A stretch of 64,000 bases of DNA from positions 1-64,000 of IMG/VR virus record IMGVR_UViG_3300037852_000136. One strand, written 5' to 3'. Under the pieces are notes generated by a model. The model made no database searches. It saw only the letters and a list, made by a program, of their open reading frames with translations, and was not told the origin of the DNA. Positions within the stretch are counted from its first letter, which is position 1, and each line of letters starts with the position of its first letter. This stretch comes from a virus. The translations under genes and the position numbers were made by a program. Below are positions 46,876 through 55,459 of this stretch, piece after piece.

Positions 46876-48578
46876 TCCCTGTCCCCACGAACAAGAATGA
46901 GATCGTCGACCTCGCCAAGGAGCTGATCGAGCAGTGCCGGGTGAGCGCGGGGCCGCGGTCCAACTATTACCGGCTGATGAGCATCCTGGCGGAGACAGGA
47001 CGTTATGACGGGCAGAAGTCCCTTATCAACCTCCTCTATAAAATACTTGATCGTACTGCAGCTCATCTGTTCAGCCCTGTGGAGCTTCGCTTCGCGATCG
47101 ACTTCGAGAAGCCGGTGCCGGCGCACTTCCTTGAGAAGGCCAAGGTGGTGGCGGGGCACTTGACGAGGAGCTGGGAGCTATCGAGTACCGATACGACCTT
47201 CGGGCGCGGCGTGTTCGACTCCCTCAAATACGGTGTTGCGATCCTCAAGCAGTGGCCGGAGACCAGCGGCCCTCCGAAGGAGGAGCATACCAGCTACGAG
47301 CGCAAGCTGGTGATGCCGTGGAATTTCGGGGTGTACCGCGAGGATGAGAACGATCTCAGCAAACAGGAGGTGCTGTGCGAAACGTCTACTTTAACGATGC
47401 CGGAAATCTGGCGGCGTATTTGGCATCTGGACGACAAGAAGAAGCTCTACGACCGGATCAAGACGCATTCCCGCAAGGGCGCGGTAGTGTCCGATCCTGC
47501 CAGCATGTTCCATCAAGTGCTCTCCACCTCGCAGCTTCAGACTGGTGTGAACACCAACACCTTGCCGGGCGGTATCGTTCAGATCGGTAACGATCCCAAC
47601 TACGCTGTCATGGGTCCGGTGATCGGCGCCGAGACGGTGGAGTTTCACGAGCTGTGGGTGAAGGATGAGGAGGACTACACCACCATCCAGATTGTCGAGC
47701 CTGACATTCTAATCGCCCCCATTCACAAGAAGGCGAACCTGCTGGGCGTGCCCAAGAAGCAGCCGTACCGGAAGATCCAGCCGAACGAGGTGACGAACTG
47801 GTTCTGGGGTCGTAGCGAGCTGATCGACTTGATCGAATCGCAAGGCTTCTTGTCCGGGATATGCGACGACCTCAAGCGCATGTTTGGGCTGCAGATCGAT
47901 AAGATACTGGCGTTTTCAGGCGACACCACGATCCAGGATGAACAATACGCGCAGTTCCGCCAGGCCGGCTACGTGAACCTTGGTCAGTCCGGCAAGGTGG
48001 AGGACTTGACGCCTGCGATTCCCCCGGAGGCGCTGCAGCTGGTAGAGTTCCTGATCAATCAGATCAACGAGATGGCGGGCTTCCCGAAGATCATGCAGGG
48101 GCAGGGCGAGTCCGGGGTGCGGGCCGGCAACCACGCCAACCTCATCCAGAAGATGGCCTCACCGACGCTGCGCGACCGCGCCCTACTGGTGGAGCGGCAG
48201 TGTGCGGAGTGCGCCGACCTCGATCTCAGCATCAAGGAAGCCAAGGATCCGCACAAATACTGGACCAAGGCCGACGATGCCGTGAAGGACGTAGACGAGA
48301 CTTCGTTCCTGCTGACTGATCTCCCCGATGACTGGCGCGTGACGGTTGACTCTCACAGCTCCAGTCCGATCTTCTCGGACGAGAACACGCAGCTCGTGAT
48401 GGCGGCGCACAAGACCGGCATCGTGCAGACCGAGTACGTGATCGACAACGTGGCGCTGCCCAACAAGGCGGAAGCGAAGGCGCAGAACCGCAAGCATGAG
48501 GCCGAGCAGGCCAAGCTGTTCAAGGAGCACCCCGAGCTGCTTGTGGAGTCGTTCAAGCATGGGGGAGGGAAGCGTTAG
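46872..48578 (+). CDS. Portal protein
   Basis: 568 residues, typical length for a podophage portal. It lies between terminase and capsid genes. KSLINLLYKILDRTAAHLFS, TFGRGVFDSLKYGVAILKQW, NEVTNWFWGRSELIDLIESQ and INEMAGFPKIMQGQGESGVR are the typical portal core; the last is the region before the wing. The C-terminus is charged (KAEAKAQNRKHEAEQAKLFK). It forms the dodecameric vertex for DNA packaging. Confidence 0.85.
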   Translation: MIPVPTNKNEIVDLAKELIEQCRVSAGPRSNYYRLMSILAETGRYDGQKSLINLLYKILDRTAAHLFSPVELRFAIDFEKPVPAHFLEKAKVVAGHLTRSWELSSTDTTFGRGVFDSLKYGVAILKQWPETSGPPKEEHTSYERKLVMPWNFGVYREDENDLSKQEVLCETSTLTMPEIWRRIWHLDDKKKLYDRIKTHSRKGAVVSDPASMFHQVLSTSQLQTGVNTNTLPGGIVQIGNDPNYAVMGPVIGAETVEFHELWVKDEEDYTTIQIVEPDILIAPIHKKANLLGVPKKQPYRKIQPNEVTNWFWGRSELIDLIESQGFLSGICDDLKRMFGLQIDKILAFSGDTTIQDEQYAQFRQAGYVNLGQSGKVEDLTPAIPPEALQLVEFLINQINEMAGFPKIMQGQGESGVRAGNHANLIQKMASPTLRDRALLVERQCAECADLDLSIKEAKDPHKYWTKADDAVKDVDETSFLLTDLPDDWRVTVDSHSSSPIFSDENTQLVMAAHKTGIVQTEYVIDNVALPNKAEAKAQNRKHEAEQAKLFKEHPELLVESFKHGGGKR

Positions 48579-48597
48579 CCCCGCGTCAGCGGGGCTA
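48576..48597. repeat. Dispersed hairpin, copy 25 (intergenic)
   Basis: TAGCCCCGC-GTCA-GCGGGGCTA, nine-pair arms. The first TAG is the portal stop. It separates convergent genes. Confidence 0.8.
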
Positions 48598-48936
48598 GCT
48601 CATTCTCCCATTGTTGTTCGGCACGAACACGCTTGGTCCTTGTCCTCCTTGTCGCAAGGCGGGTTCTGTTCGGGCGATGGTTTGCGCCACCGCTTGCGTG
48701 CGCGCGTTGTGCAACATCATCTCGGCGCCTGCTTGTTTGGACTGATCGAGGTCTTCGAGCATCCAGCCGAGAATTCGTTCTGATAGCAGCGAGCACTGCT
48801 GTCCGAAGTCGTCGACGATATTGACGCTAGGAATTGCGATGAGCCCAACACAGGCGTTTTGGGCAGCGTGTTCTGTCTTGAACAGCAGCCGCCACATCGC
48901 GGGTGTCTCTCCGAAGGCGATTGTCAAGCTATACAT
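48595..48936 (-). CDS. Opposite-strand hypothetical protein
   Basis: 113 residues from the ATG at 48936. YSLTIAFGETPAMWRLLFKT, CVGLIAIPSVNIVDDFGQQC and a helical Gln/Ala-rich C-terminus. It overlaps the HTH gene by eight bases. It is one of two leftward genes inside the head region. Function unknown. Confidence 0.6.
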   Translation of the reverse strand: MYSLTIAFGETPAMWRLLFKTEHAAQNACVGLIAIPSVNIVDDFGQQCSLLSERILGWMLEDLDQSKQAGAEMMLHNARTQAVAQTIARTEPALRQGGQGPSVFVPNNNGRMS

Positions 48937-49195
48937 TTTGAAACTTCCCTTGGTTGGAAGCGGCCCACTGGATGACGGCTTCGCGGCTGAACCGGATGAC
49001 GCTCTTGCTGAGATGGATCGAGGGGAGGGGTTTCTTCTTGCGCGCGGCGTATTCCATGATGACTTTGCGCGAGACACGAAGCAGGTAGGCGACCTCGTGG
49101 GAAGTGAGAAATTCAATGTCGGCCGGCGGTTGGCGCGGGCTGTTGTACTTGAGGTAAAGCTCGCGTGAATTTTTATTGCGCTGTGCTGCCGGCAT
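48929..49195 (-). CDS. Excisionase/MerR-like HTH protein
   Basis: 88 residues from the ATG at 49195 with CGGAG before it. IEFLTSHEVAYLLRVSRKVI then PLPSIHLSKSVIRFSREAVI matches HTH_17 excisionase-like proteins (helix, turn, recognition helix, wing). Such proteins bend DNA or regulate. It may control lysogeny or its own module. No clear promoter; 49196-49315 holds nothing else I can support. Confidence 0.75.
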   Translation of the reverse strand: MPAAQRNKNSRELYLKYNSPRQPPADIEFLTSHEVAYLLRVSRKVIMEYAARKKKPLPSIHLSKSVIRFSREAVIQWAASNQGKFQNV

Positions 49196-49315
49196 GAAGA
49201 CTCCGCAAAACGGATAAAAAAGCACTTAAGCGCACAATTACCAGTGATTGTTTTGGGCGTCAATAGAGCCGACCCTGACGCACCCGCAATTCTGCGTGGC
49301 AAATGGAGGCTCTCC

Positions 49316-49360
49316 ATGATCGTTCGTAACCGCAAGGGCCGCCGGCACGGTCGCAAGTAA
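49316..49360 (+). CDS. Arg-rich 14-residue micropeptide
   Basis: MIVRNRKGRRHGRK with GGAGG before the ATG, ending two bases before the next start. Very basic. It may be real or a translated leader. Confidence 0.35.
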   Translation: MIVRNRKGRRHGRK

Positions 49361-49362
49361 TC

Positions 49363-49779
49363 ATGCCGGATGCGATCCCAGCTTCTGCTCCTGGCGCCCC
49401 CCCGTCCCTCCCGACAGCGCCAGGACAGCCTCCCGCCAAGCAGGCGCCGTTCGGTTCGTCTCCGGCAACGGGGCCGACACCGAACCGCGGCTATGAGGCG
49501 GCGGCTGCGCAGAAGTTGGGACTCGTCCTCAAGCAGCTTGGCGAGATGATCCCGCTGGCCGGAGCCACCTCCGAGATGGGCATGGCCATCATGGACATGA
49601 TCAAGAAGGGCTCGAAGTTCGTGCCGCAAGGTTCGGTCACGCCGGCCGCCGAGAAGAACCAGATCGACAACATGGCGATGAAGAACACGCAGAACAATCA
49701 GCAGATGCAGGCCATCATGGCGCAGCGGGCGCAACCCGCCGCAGGCGGGCAAGCGCCGGGACAGGAAGCTGCCGCATGA
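49363..49779 (+). CDS. Head-region small protein
   Basis: 138 residues. Proline-rich start (PPSLPTAPGQPPAKQAPF), a helical middle (AAAQKLGLVLKQLGEMIPLA) and a Gln-rich end. The codons P-A-A-G-G come from a hairpin (49735-49749). It lies between portal and scaffold, where accessory assembly proteins occur. Function unknown. Confidence 0.6.
   Translation: MPDAIPASAPGAPPSLPTAPGQPPAKQAPFGSSPATGPTPNRGYEAAAAQKLGLVLKQLGEMIPLAGATSEMGMAIMDMIKKGSKFVPQGSVTPAAEKNQIDNMAMKNTQNNQQMQAIMAQRAQPAAGGQAPGQEAAA
49735..49749. repeat. Dispersed hairpin, copy 26 (in gene)
   Basis: CCCGCC-GCA-GGCGGG, encoding P-A-A-G-G. Confidence 0.7.
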
Positions 49780-49964
49780 GCCGCGAGACCATCTTCGAGA
49801 ACAAGACCACGATGGCGGATGCTCTCGCCGAGCATCCCTGCCGCACCGATCAGACTTCCGATGAAGCTCGCGCGTATCGCAAGACGCCGCCGCCGGGAGA
49901 ACGCAAGAATCCCATGATGGAAACCCGCTCGGTCGATCGGCCGCGGCGCGGGCACGGGTACTAG
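49776..49964 (+). CDS. Small head-region protein
   Basis: 62 residues, ATGA-coupled to the gene before. Basic, Arg-rich and probably disordered (DEARAYRKTPPPGERKNPMM). Its TAG stop abuts a hairpin. Function unknown. Confidence 0.55.
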   Translation: MSRETIFENKTTMADALAEHPCRTDQTSDEARAYRKTPPPGERKNPMMETRSVDRPRRGHGY

Positions 49965-49965
49965 C

Positions 49966-49980
49966 CCCGCCTTTGGCGGG
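49966..49980. repeat. Dispersed hairpin, copy 27 (intergenic)
   Basis: CCCGCC-TTT-GGCGGG, identical to the copy at 23342, just before the RBS of the next gene. Confidence 0.75.
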
Positions 49981-49994
49981 TAAAGGAGCACACC

Positions 49995-50183
49995 ATGAGC
50001 AACGTAAACATCTTCCAGAACTCCGCCAAGTCGATCCCGACCAGCGATGAGCAGATCGTGCGCGTCAACATGGAGGAGATCGAAATCGGCGGTCGTAAGT
50101 CGCATCTGCCCGCGCAGGCGAAGTCGGGCGTCCTCGGCGTGTCGCACGTCGCGAACGCCGGCACCAACACGGGCGGGAAGTAA
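49995..50183 (+). CDS. Small head-region protein
   Basis: 62 residues (SNVNIFQNSAKSIPTSDEQI then VRVNMEEIEIGGRKSHLPAQ). AAAGGAG before the ATG. Located just before the scaffold; function unknown. Confidence 0.55.
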   Translation: MSNVNIFQNSAKSIPTSDEQIVRVNMEEIEIGGRKSHLPAQAKSGVLGVSHVANAGTNTGGK

Positions 50184-50186
50184 GTC

Positions 50187-50777
50187 ATGCCGAAGGTCGA
50201 AGTCGACGAAGCCGAGATCCTCGAAGCCCGTCGCCTGAAGGGCGTGCTCGCCGCCATCACGGCCGACCCCAAGCGCAAGGCGCGGCTGGAGCTGCTTCAC
50301 AAGGAAGTGGATCCGAACGTTCCCACCCCGACCAACGATATGCTCAAGCCGGTCGACGACGCGGTGGCGGGCGTGTCGAAGCAGATCGCCGACCTTCAGA
50401 AGCAACTCGCCGACGAGAAGGCGGAGAGCGAGAAGCAGCGCAACCTCGCGCAGCTCACGCAGCGCGTCGACTCCGGCCTCGCTTCGTTGAAGCAAGCCGG
50501 CTGGATGGACGAAGGGATCGCCAAGGTGAAGGCGATCATGGAGGAGAAGGGTCTGCTCGACGTGGAGGACGCGGTGGCGATCTTCGAGCGCCGCAACCCG
50601 CCTACGACGCCGATCGCGCCGGGAGGGTCCGGCGCGTGGAATTTCATGGATGACGCGAGCGGCGACGCCGATGCGGACATCAAGAAGATGATCGAGACCA
50701 AGGGCAACAGCGAGGCGCTGTTGAACTCTATGGTCAACAAGACTTTACAGGAAGTCAGAGGGACTCAGCGACGCTGA
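50187..50777 (+). CDS. Probable scaffolding protein
   Basis: 196 residues. Mostly charged helix with a coiled-coil run (VAGVSKQIADLQKQLADEKA then ESEKQRNLAQLTQRVDSGLA), an acidic middle and a helical C-terminus ending in basic residues (LQEVRGTQRR), as in P22-type scaffolds that bind capsid by a basic tail. Its position directly before the major capsid gene supports the call. Confidence 0.75.
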   Translation: MPKVEVDEAEILEARRLKGVLAAITADPKRKARLELLHKEVDPNVPTPTNDMLKPVDDAVAGVSKQIADLQKQLADEKAESEKQRNLAQLTQRVDSGLASLKQAGWMDEGIAKVKAIMEEKGLLDVEDAVAIFERRNPPTTPIAPGGSGAWNFMDDASGDADADIKKMIETKGNSEALLNSMVNKTLQEVRGTQRR

Positions 50778-50802
50778 GTAGCTCTTGCGCAGGAGTTAGG
50801 TA

Positions 50803-51855
50803 ATGCCCCTTCCCGGTATAGGCGTGGCTCCGGCCGCAGGTTCACTGTACAACGAGTTGGCCGCGACCACGCGCCGCTGTTTCGTGCCGCGTCTCTTCGT
50901 CCAGATTTATTTCGGAAGCCCCACGCTTTTCTACATGACGGGCAACGCGCAACGCGCGGCCGGCGGCCTGAACCAAGTGACCATTCCTTTGCAAGGACAA
51001 AGCATGGTCCAGGGGTCTTTTACTGGCTACGGCGGCGGGTTCAACTCTCCCGTCATCACTCCCGGGATTCAAAACGGCCAGTGGAACCTCGCCTACTGGG
51101 TGGTTCCGGTTCCGCTCCCGTTCGGCGAGACCGTGCTGCAGGCTACGGATCGGGAAATCTCGATCCTCAAGGCCCGCATGAACGACGTGCACGCGGTGAC
51201 GCGCCAGAATATGGCGCGTCTGTCGTTCACCAACAACTCCGCGAATCCGCTGCTGCCCGACAGCTTCCAAGGCGCCTTCGACAACGGCACGAACTTCCCG
51301 ACCTACGGCGGCATCAACCGCCTTGCGCCCGGCAACTCGGCCTTCCAGGGCCAGTACATCAACGCGAACACGATCACGACGGGCGCCACGACCTCGCCCG
51401 CGACGGTCGGCTTCACGCGCTCCAGCATGGCGACCGTGCTGGCGCAGATCACGGACGCGGCCGGCGGCGAGGCTCCCACCTTCGGAGTCATGGCGCCTGG
51501 CGATCTCGCGACCCTGAACAGCAACTTCATCGGGAACGAGCAGCAGTTCGTCAATCCGGGCGGCGGCTACTCAATGGATACCGCGGTGCGGTCTTCGTTC
51601 CCGAATATCAATGTTTCCGGCATTCCGATTTTCGCCGACCACTTCTGCCCGAAGGGCAGCGCCTTCTTTCCGAACGTCAAGTACACGGCGATGTATTTGT
51701 CGGAGGATGCCGCGTTCGATTTCAGCGGCTTCTACTCACTGGTGCCCTTGGGGCAGATCGGGCAGCAGGGCGTGGTCGTGGTCGGATACGATATCGTGTC
51801 GGCCAAGTCGAGTTCAGGCGCCTGGATTTACAATATCGGCGCAGCACAGTTCTGA
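50803..51855 (+). CDS. Major capsid protein
   Basis: 350 residues. It follows the scaffold with its own RBS (GGAGTTAGG). ATDREISILKARMNDVHAVT then TFGVMAPGDLATLNSNFIGN and NVSGIPIFADHFCPKGSAFF fit the spine, A-domain and P-domain layout of HK97-fold capsids in podophages. The C-terminus (VVVVGYDIVSAKSSSGAWIY) is a typical strand end. Judged by position, length and pattern; no signature motif exists. Confidence 0.85.
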   Translation: MPLPGIGVAPAAGSLYNELAATTRRCFVPRLFVQIYFGSPTLFYMTGNAQRAAGGLNQVTIPLQGQSMVQGSFTGYGGGFNSPVITPGIQNGQWNLAYWVVPVPLPFGETVLQATDREISILKARMNDVHAVTRQNMARLSFTNNSANPLLPDSFQGAFDNGTNFPTYGGINRLAPGNSAFQGQYINANTITTGATTSPATVGFTRSSMATVLAQITDAAGGEAPTFGVMAPGDLATLNSNFIGNEQQFVNPGGGYSMDTAVRSSFPNINVSGIPIFADHFCPKGSAFFPNVKYTAMYLSEDAAFDFSGFYSLVPLGQIGQQGVVVVGYDIVSAKSSSGAWIYNIGAAQF

Positions 51856-51867
51856 GGAGCACGCACA

Positions 51868-53070
51868 ATGCCGTCTTTTCTTTCCGGCCCCGGTCTTGGC
51901 CTAGCTCTGCCTCAGAACCTTTACCCGACTGAGCTGCAGAACGCGCCCTACGACTTCTCGAACTCGCGCGTCACGCTCGCGCCGGGGGCCTGCATTCAGT
52001 TTCCGGCCGGCGACTGGTACTACAGTCTCGGGATGTATCTCGTTCTCCAGTACCTTGATCCGGTCACCGGCGTATGGGTGACCGGCGCCTCGGGCGGCTG
52101 GGAATCGGGCGTAGGGCACGTCTCGTCGGACGGCTTCAATGTCCGCATCGCCAATCTGACCGGCTGCGTGGTTGCGGCCAGCATCACGGCTGCCGGCTCG
52201 GGCTATGCTCAGGCTACGACGACCATCACCGTGACCTCGGCGGCCCTGCAGGGCAATGCGGCGCCGACTATCCTGCCGATTATCGGCGGCGCACTCGTGG
52301 CTTCCGGCGGCACGCTCGCCGCCAACGGCGCCGGCTACGGCGTTGCTCCGATCGCGTTCATCCCGGCCCCGCCGCCGGCCGCCAATAACCCCAACGGGGT
52401 CGGCGGCATTCCGGCCAGCGGTTATCCGGTCTTGTCGAGTGGCACGCTGACGGGCTTCACGTTCACCAATCAGGGTGCGGGCTACCCTTCGGCGCCCCCG
52501 ATCGTGCTCTTGCCGAGCCCTTTCGACCCGAACCTGCTGGCTGGATCCAGCATCACGCTCGCGTCCCTTGTGGTTACCTTGACGGCCTCGGGCTCGCTAA
52601 CGGGCGCGCTGGTGACCAACAACGGGGCACCGCTCGCCAACGGCTCGCTCGCCAACATCACCTTGACGGTGGGGGGCGCCGGTTCGGCGGCTTCGTTGAC
52701 TGCGGTCGTGATGCAGACGGTGGCGGCTGCCTCCGTGGTGGCGGGCGGCACAGGGTATAGTTCGCTGGTGCCGGCTGCGATCACGTCGGTGGGCGGTGTG
52801 CCGCCCGCGGGCGCCATCACGGCCAGCCCGGATGCCAACCAACTAGCATGGAAGCCGCGGCCGTTGCAGGCGTCGATCGGCAACGCCAACGGCACCACCA
52901 CCCTGGCGGTCGGACAGCTCGCCACCATCTACGACGGCGGGTTGTTCGAAGGTGCGCCGGTTTTGATCCTGGGCGCCCCGCAGGGCGTTGCGGCCCCCAC
53001 CACGCTCGCTTCTCTCGCCCTCGTGATGGGCAGCCGTCCCGATGTCGCGATTCTTCAGCCAGCCCCCTGA
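51868..53070 (+). CDS. Capsid decoration or head fibre protein
   Basis: 400 residues. An N-terminal beta region (VTLAPGACIQFPAGDWYYSL, DPVTGVWVTG) is followed by several G-x-G-Y repeats (ITAAGSGYAQATTTITVTSA, TLAANGAGYGVAPIAFIPAP, TFTNQGAGYPSAPPIVLL, SVVAGGTGYSSLVPAAI). The same module occurs in the adaptor and stopper genes downstream. It resembles surface decoration of heads. Function inferred from position. Confidence 0.65.
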   Translation: MPSFLSGPGLGLALPQNLYPTELQNAPYDFSNSRVTLAPGACIQFPAGDWYYSLGMYLVLQYLDPVTGVWVTGASGGWESGVGHVSSDGFNVRIANLTGCVVAASITAAGSGYAQATTTITVTSAALQGNAAPTILPIIGGALVASGGTLAANGAGYGVAPIAFIPAPPPAANNPNGVGGIPASGYPVLSSGTLTGFTFTNQGAGYPSAPPIVLLPSPFDPNLLAGSSITLASLVVTLTASGSLTGALVTNNGAPLANGSLANITLTVGGAGSAASLTAVVMQTVAAASVVAGGTGYSSLVPAAITSVGGVPPAGAITASPDANQLAWKPRPLQASIGNANGTTTLAVGQLATIYDGGLFEGAPVLILGAPQGVAAPTTLASLALVMGSRPDVAILQPAP

Positions 53071-53076
53071 CGCGGG
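53063..53076. repeat. Dispersed hairpin, degenerate copy (gene end)
   Basis: CCCCC-TGAC-GCGGG at the end of the decoration gene; the TGA stop lies in the loop. Confidence 0.5.
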
Positions 53077-53091
53077 CAAGGAAAGGCAGTC

Positions 53092-53523
53092 ATGAGCACT
53101 TTGATCAAGGTCACCGGCAAGGATAGCGGGCAGACGATCCTCGTCAACACCGATGAGGTGCAGACGATTGAGAAGGTGCCGGCGACGCTTGCCAAGCCCG
53201 CCAATCCCGGCAGTCCTGCCATTGCGGCGATCCCGTCCGTCCCCGGCCGCCCGTCCCGCCCCGCGGTTGAGGGTCGGCCGGCGATGCCCGAGATCAAGGA
53301 TGCGACCGGCAAGGTGATCGCCCCGGCCATCCCCGAGGTGAAGCCGCTGCCGGCCATCCCCGAGGTGCCTGACAGTCCGGCCTACCCGGCGCATGATGAG
53401 GTGCCGCCTACGCCCGCTATCGCGGCGCAGCCCGAGAGCGCGATCATCAAGTTCGTCAACGGCTCCATGCTGGCGGTGAAAGAGACGCAGGACCAGCTGA
53501 TCGCCATGAAGCCGGCGGTGTGA
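53092..53523 (+). CDS. Proline-rich head protein
   Basis: 143 residues. Short N- and C-terminal beta parts (TLIKVTGKDSGQTILVNTDE; ESAIIKFVNGSMLAVKETQD) flank a low-complexity region with repeated PAIPEV and similar motifs. It may be a flexible fibre or linker. Function unknown. Confidence 0.6.
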   Translation: MSTLIKVTGKDSGQTILVNTDEVQTIEKVPATLAKPANPGSPAIAAIPSVPGRPSRPAVEGRPAMPEIKDATGKVIAPAIPEVKPLPAIPEVPDSPAYPAHDEVPPTPAIAAQPESAIIKFVNGSMLAVKETQDQLIAMKPAV

Positions 53524-53524
53524 C

Positions 53525-53758
53525 GTGGCGGCGACGTATAGCCAGACGACCTCGGGCTTGAACTCGACGTTGTTCGAGGTGGATGAACTGTACGTTCTCA
53601 ATGATGCGCAGGCGCAGCAGGGCAACATACAGGCTGCGATGCAGACCGGTTTGGCGTTCCTGGTGCAAGGGCCGGACGGCGCGCAGGGTCTTTATCAGAT
53701 TGACGCCGAGCGCTCGATACCGGGACAGCCGCCGATCCTGAGGGCACTGTTTCCATAA
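53525..53758 (+). CDS. Small head-region protein
   Basis: 77 residues from a GTG two bases after the previous stop. LNSTLFEVDELYVLNDAQAQ then QAAMQTGLAFLVQGPDGAQG. Probably a small structural or assembly protein; not recognised. Confidence 0.55.
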   Translation: MAATYSQTTSGLNSTLFEVDELYVLNDAQAQQGNIQAAMQTGLAFLVQGPDGAQGLYQIDAERSIPGQPPILRALFP

Positions 53759-53769
53759 GGAGACGTGCC

Positions 53770-54546
53770 ATGCTTACCTCCTACGAGACCCGCACCCGCC
53801 AGCTCTTACAAAACCCTTCGGCGCCGACCTCGCTATACGCGACGGTTGACATTGACTCGTGGATCAATCAGGCGCGCGGGCAGCTTGCGGCTGAGACCGA
53901 GTGTATCCGGGTCATTGGCACGATCCAGACCGTCATCGGGCAGCGTAACTACAATTTTTCGGCTATCAATATCGGCACGCCCTCGGTCACGGGAGCGCAG
54001 GGCGTTATTCATGTCCGGCGCATCATGTACAACGTGGCCTCCGGCCAGAAGATGGTGTACTCGCGCGGCTGGGAGTATTTCGATCAATTTTTTCTGAATA
54101 ACCCGGTGCCGCAGAACGGGCCGCCATCGGAGTGGAGTCAGTACGGGCAAGGGTCTTCCGGGCAAGGCACGATTACGGGGCAAGGCACGGGTACGATGTC
54201 GACCGGCAGCTTCTATCTCGACCCGCCGCCGGATTTGGTCTACACTTTGAATTGCGACTGCACCTGCTATCCACAGGCTTTGGCGGCCGATGCGGACGTG
54301 GAGGCGATACCGTACATCTTTACGGATGCGATTCCCTACTTCGCGGGATATCTGGCGCTGCTGTCGGCGCAGACCTCCGCCCGGCAGGCGGATGCTGAAC
54401 GTTTATTCGGATATTACGAGACATTCGTGCAACGGGCGCGGCGCTTCTCGAACCCCTCCGTGTTGCGCGGGCAGTACCAGCAGAGCCCCGATCCTACGAC
54501 GCCGAACAAGCTCGGGCTGCAGAAGGCCGCCAATGGCAACGCTTAA
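53770..54546 (+). CDS. Head-tail adaptor-like protein
   Basis: 258 residues with AAGGAG before the ATG. LYATVDIDSWINQARGQLAA then ETECIRVIGTIQTVIGQRNY is the helix-helix-strand opening of P22 gp4-like adaptors. SRGWEYFDQFFLNNPVPQNG and FTDAIPYFAGYLALLSAQTS, ADAERLFGYYETFVQRARRF complete the fold. It would sit under the portal. Confidence 0.75.
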   Translation: MLTSYETRTRQLLQNPSAPTSLYATVDIDSWINQARGQLAAETECIRVIGTIQTVIGQRNYNFSAINIGTPSVTGAQGVIHVRRIMYNVASGQKMVYSRGWEYFDQFFLNNPVPQNGPPSEWSQYGQGSSGQGTITGQGTGTMSTGSFYLDPPPDLVYTLNCDCTCYPQALAADADVEAIPYIFTDAIPYFAGYLALLSAQTSARQADAERLFGYYETFVQRARRFSNPSVLRGQYQQSPDPTTPNKLGLQKAANGNA

Positions 54547-55459
54547 CACCTACCTTAAGGCCGCCCAGAAGCTTCTACACGAGAAGCGGCAGGAAGAACT
54601 CAACCCGCGCGATCTGATCGACTATATCAACGAGGGGCGGCGCGAGGTGGCGGAGCGGACGCAGTGTGTCCGCAGGCTCACGCCTATCTGCGGCTCGATC
54701 AGCGGGTGGACGATAACCAACGGAGGGCATGGATATACTGCGCCGACTTTTACGGTGAGCCCACCCGACTTCCCGAGCGGCAACCCGATCAATCCGAACG
54801 GCTTGCAAGCGACTGCGACCGGCGTTGTTGCTGGCGGCGTTATCACGTCGATCTTTAGCCAAGCGGGAGGCGCTGGCTACTTCCAACCGCAACTGACAAT
54901 CACAGATTCTACGGGAAGCGGAGCGACCGCGACCCCGATCATTCCGGGCGTTAACAAGCTCAATCCCGGCCAGGAGAGCTACAACTTTTCCGACATCGAC
55001 GTGAGCATGTTTCCCGGCATCGCTTCGATCTTCGCGATAAAATCGGTCAGCGTGATCTACGCGAACTACCGCTATTCACTGCCGATGTACGCCTTCAGCG
55101 TTTATCAGGCAAAGATTAGGCAATACCCATTCCAGTACCAGTACGTCCCCTGCTTCGCTTCCCAGTTTGGGCAAGGCAACCAAGGTTCGTTTTACGCTTA
55201 TCCGATTCCGTCTCAGACCTACCAATGGGAGTTCGATCTATTTTGCGAGCCGCAGGATCTGGTCGACGATCAGAGCGTGGACGTGATCCCAAACCCGTGG
55301 TCAGACGTGGTGCAATACTGGGCCGCATTCAAAGGCTACTCGGAGCTGCAAAATTTCAACGCGGCAAGATACTATCTAGATATGTTCGACAATATGACGC
55401 AGCGCAAGTCAAACTACGCTCGGATTGGACGGTCGGTTTCGCAATATGGACGATACTGA
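54533..55459 (+). CDS. Second adaptor-like protein with G-x-G-Y insert
   Basis: 308 residues. The start (LNTYLKAAQKLLHEKRQEEL, LIDYINEGRREVAERTQCVR) and end (AARYYLDMFDNMTQRKSNYA) match the gene before, so the two are paralogues. Residues about 55-140 are an insert with G-x-G-Y repeats (GHGYTAPTFTVSPPDF; GGAGYFQPQLTITDSTGSG). Its start overlaps the upstream gene by 14 bases. Connector component. Confidence 0.7.
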   Translation: MATLNTYLKAAQKLLHEKRQEELNPRDLIDYINEGRREVAERTQCVRRLTPICGSISGWTITNGGHGYTAPTFTVSPPDFPSGNPINPNGLQATATGVVAGGVITSIFSQAGGAGYFQPQLTITDSTGSGATATPIIPGVNKLNPGQESYNFSDIDVSMFPGIASIFAIKSVSVIYANYRYSLPMYAFSVYQAKIRQYPFQYQYVPCFASQFGQGNQGSFYAYPIPSQTYQWEFDLFCEPQDLVDDQSVDVIPNPWSDVVQYWAAFKGYSELQNFNAARYYLDMFDNMTQRKSNYARIGRSVSQYGRY

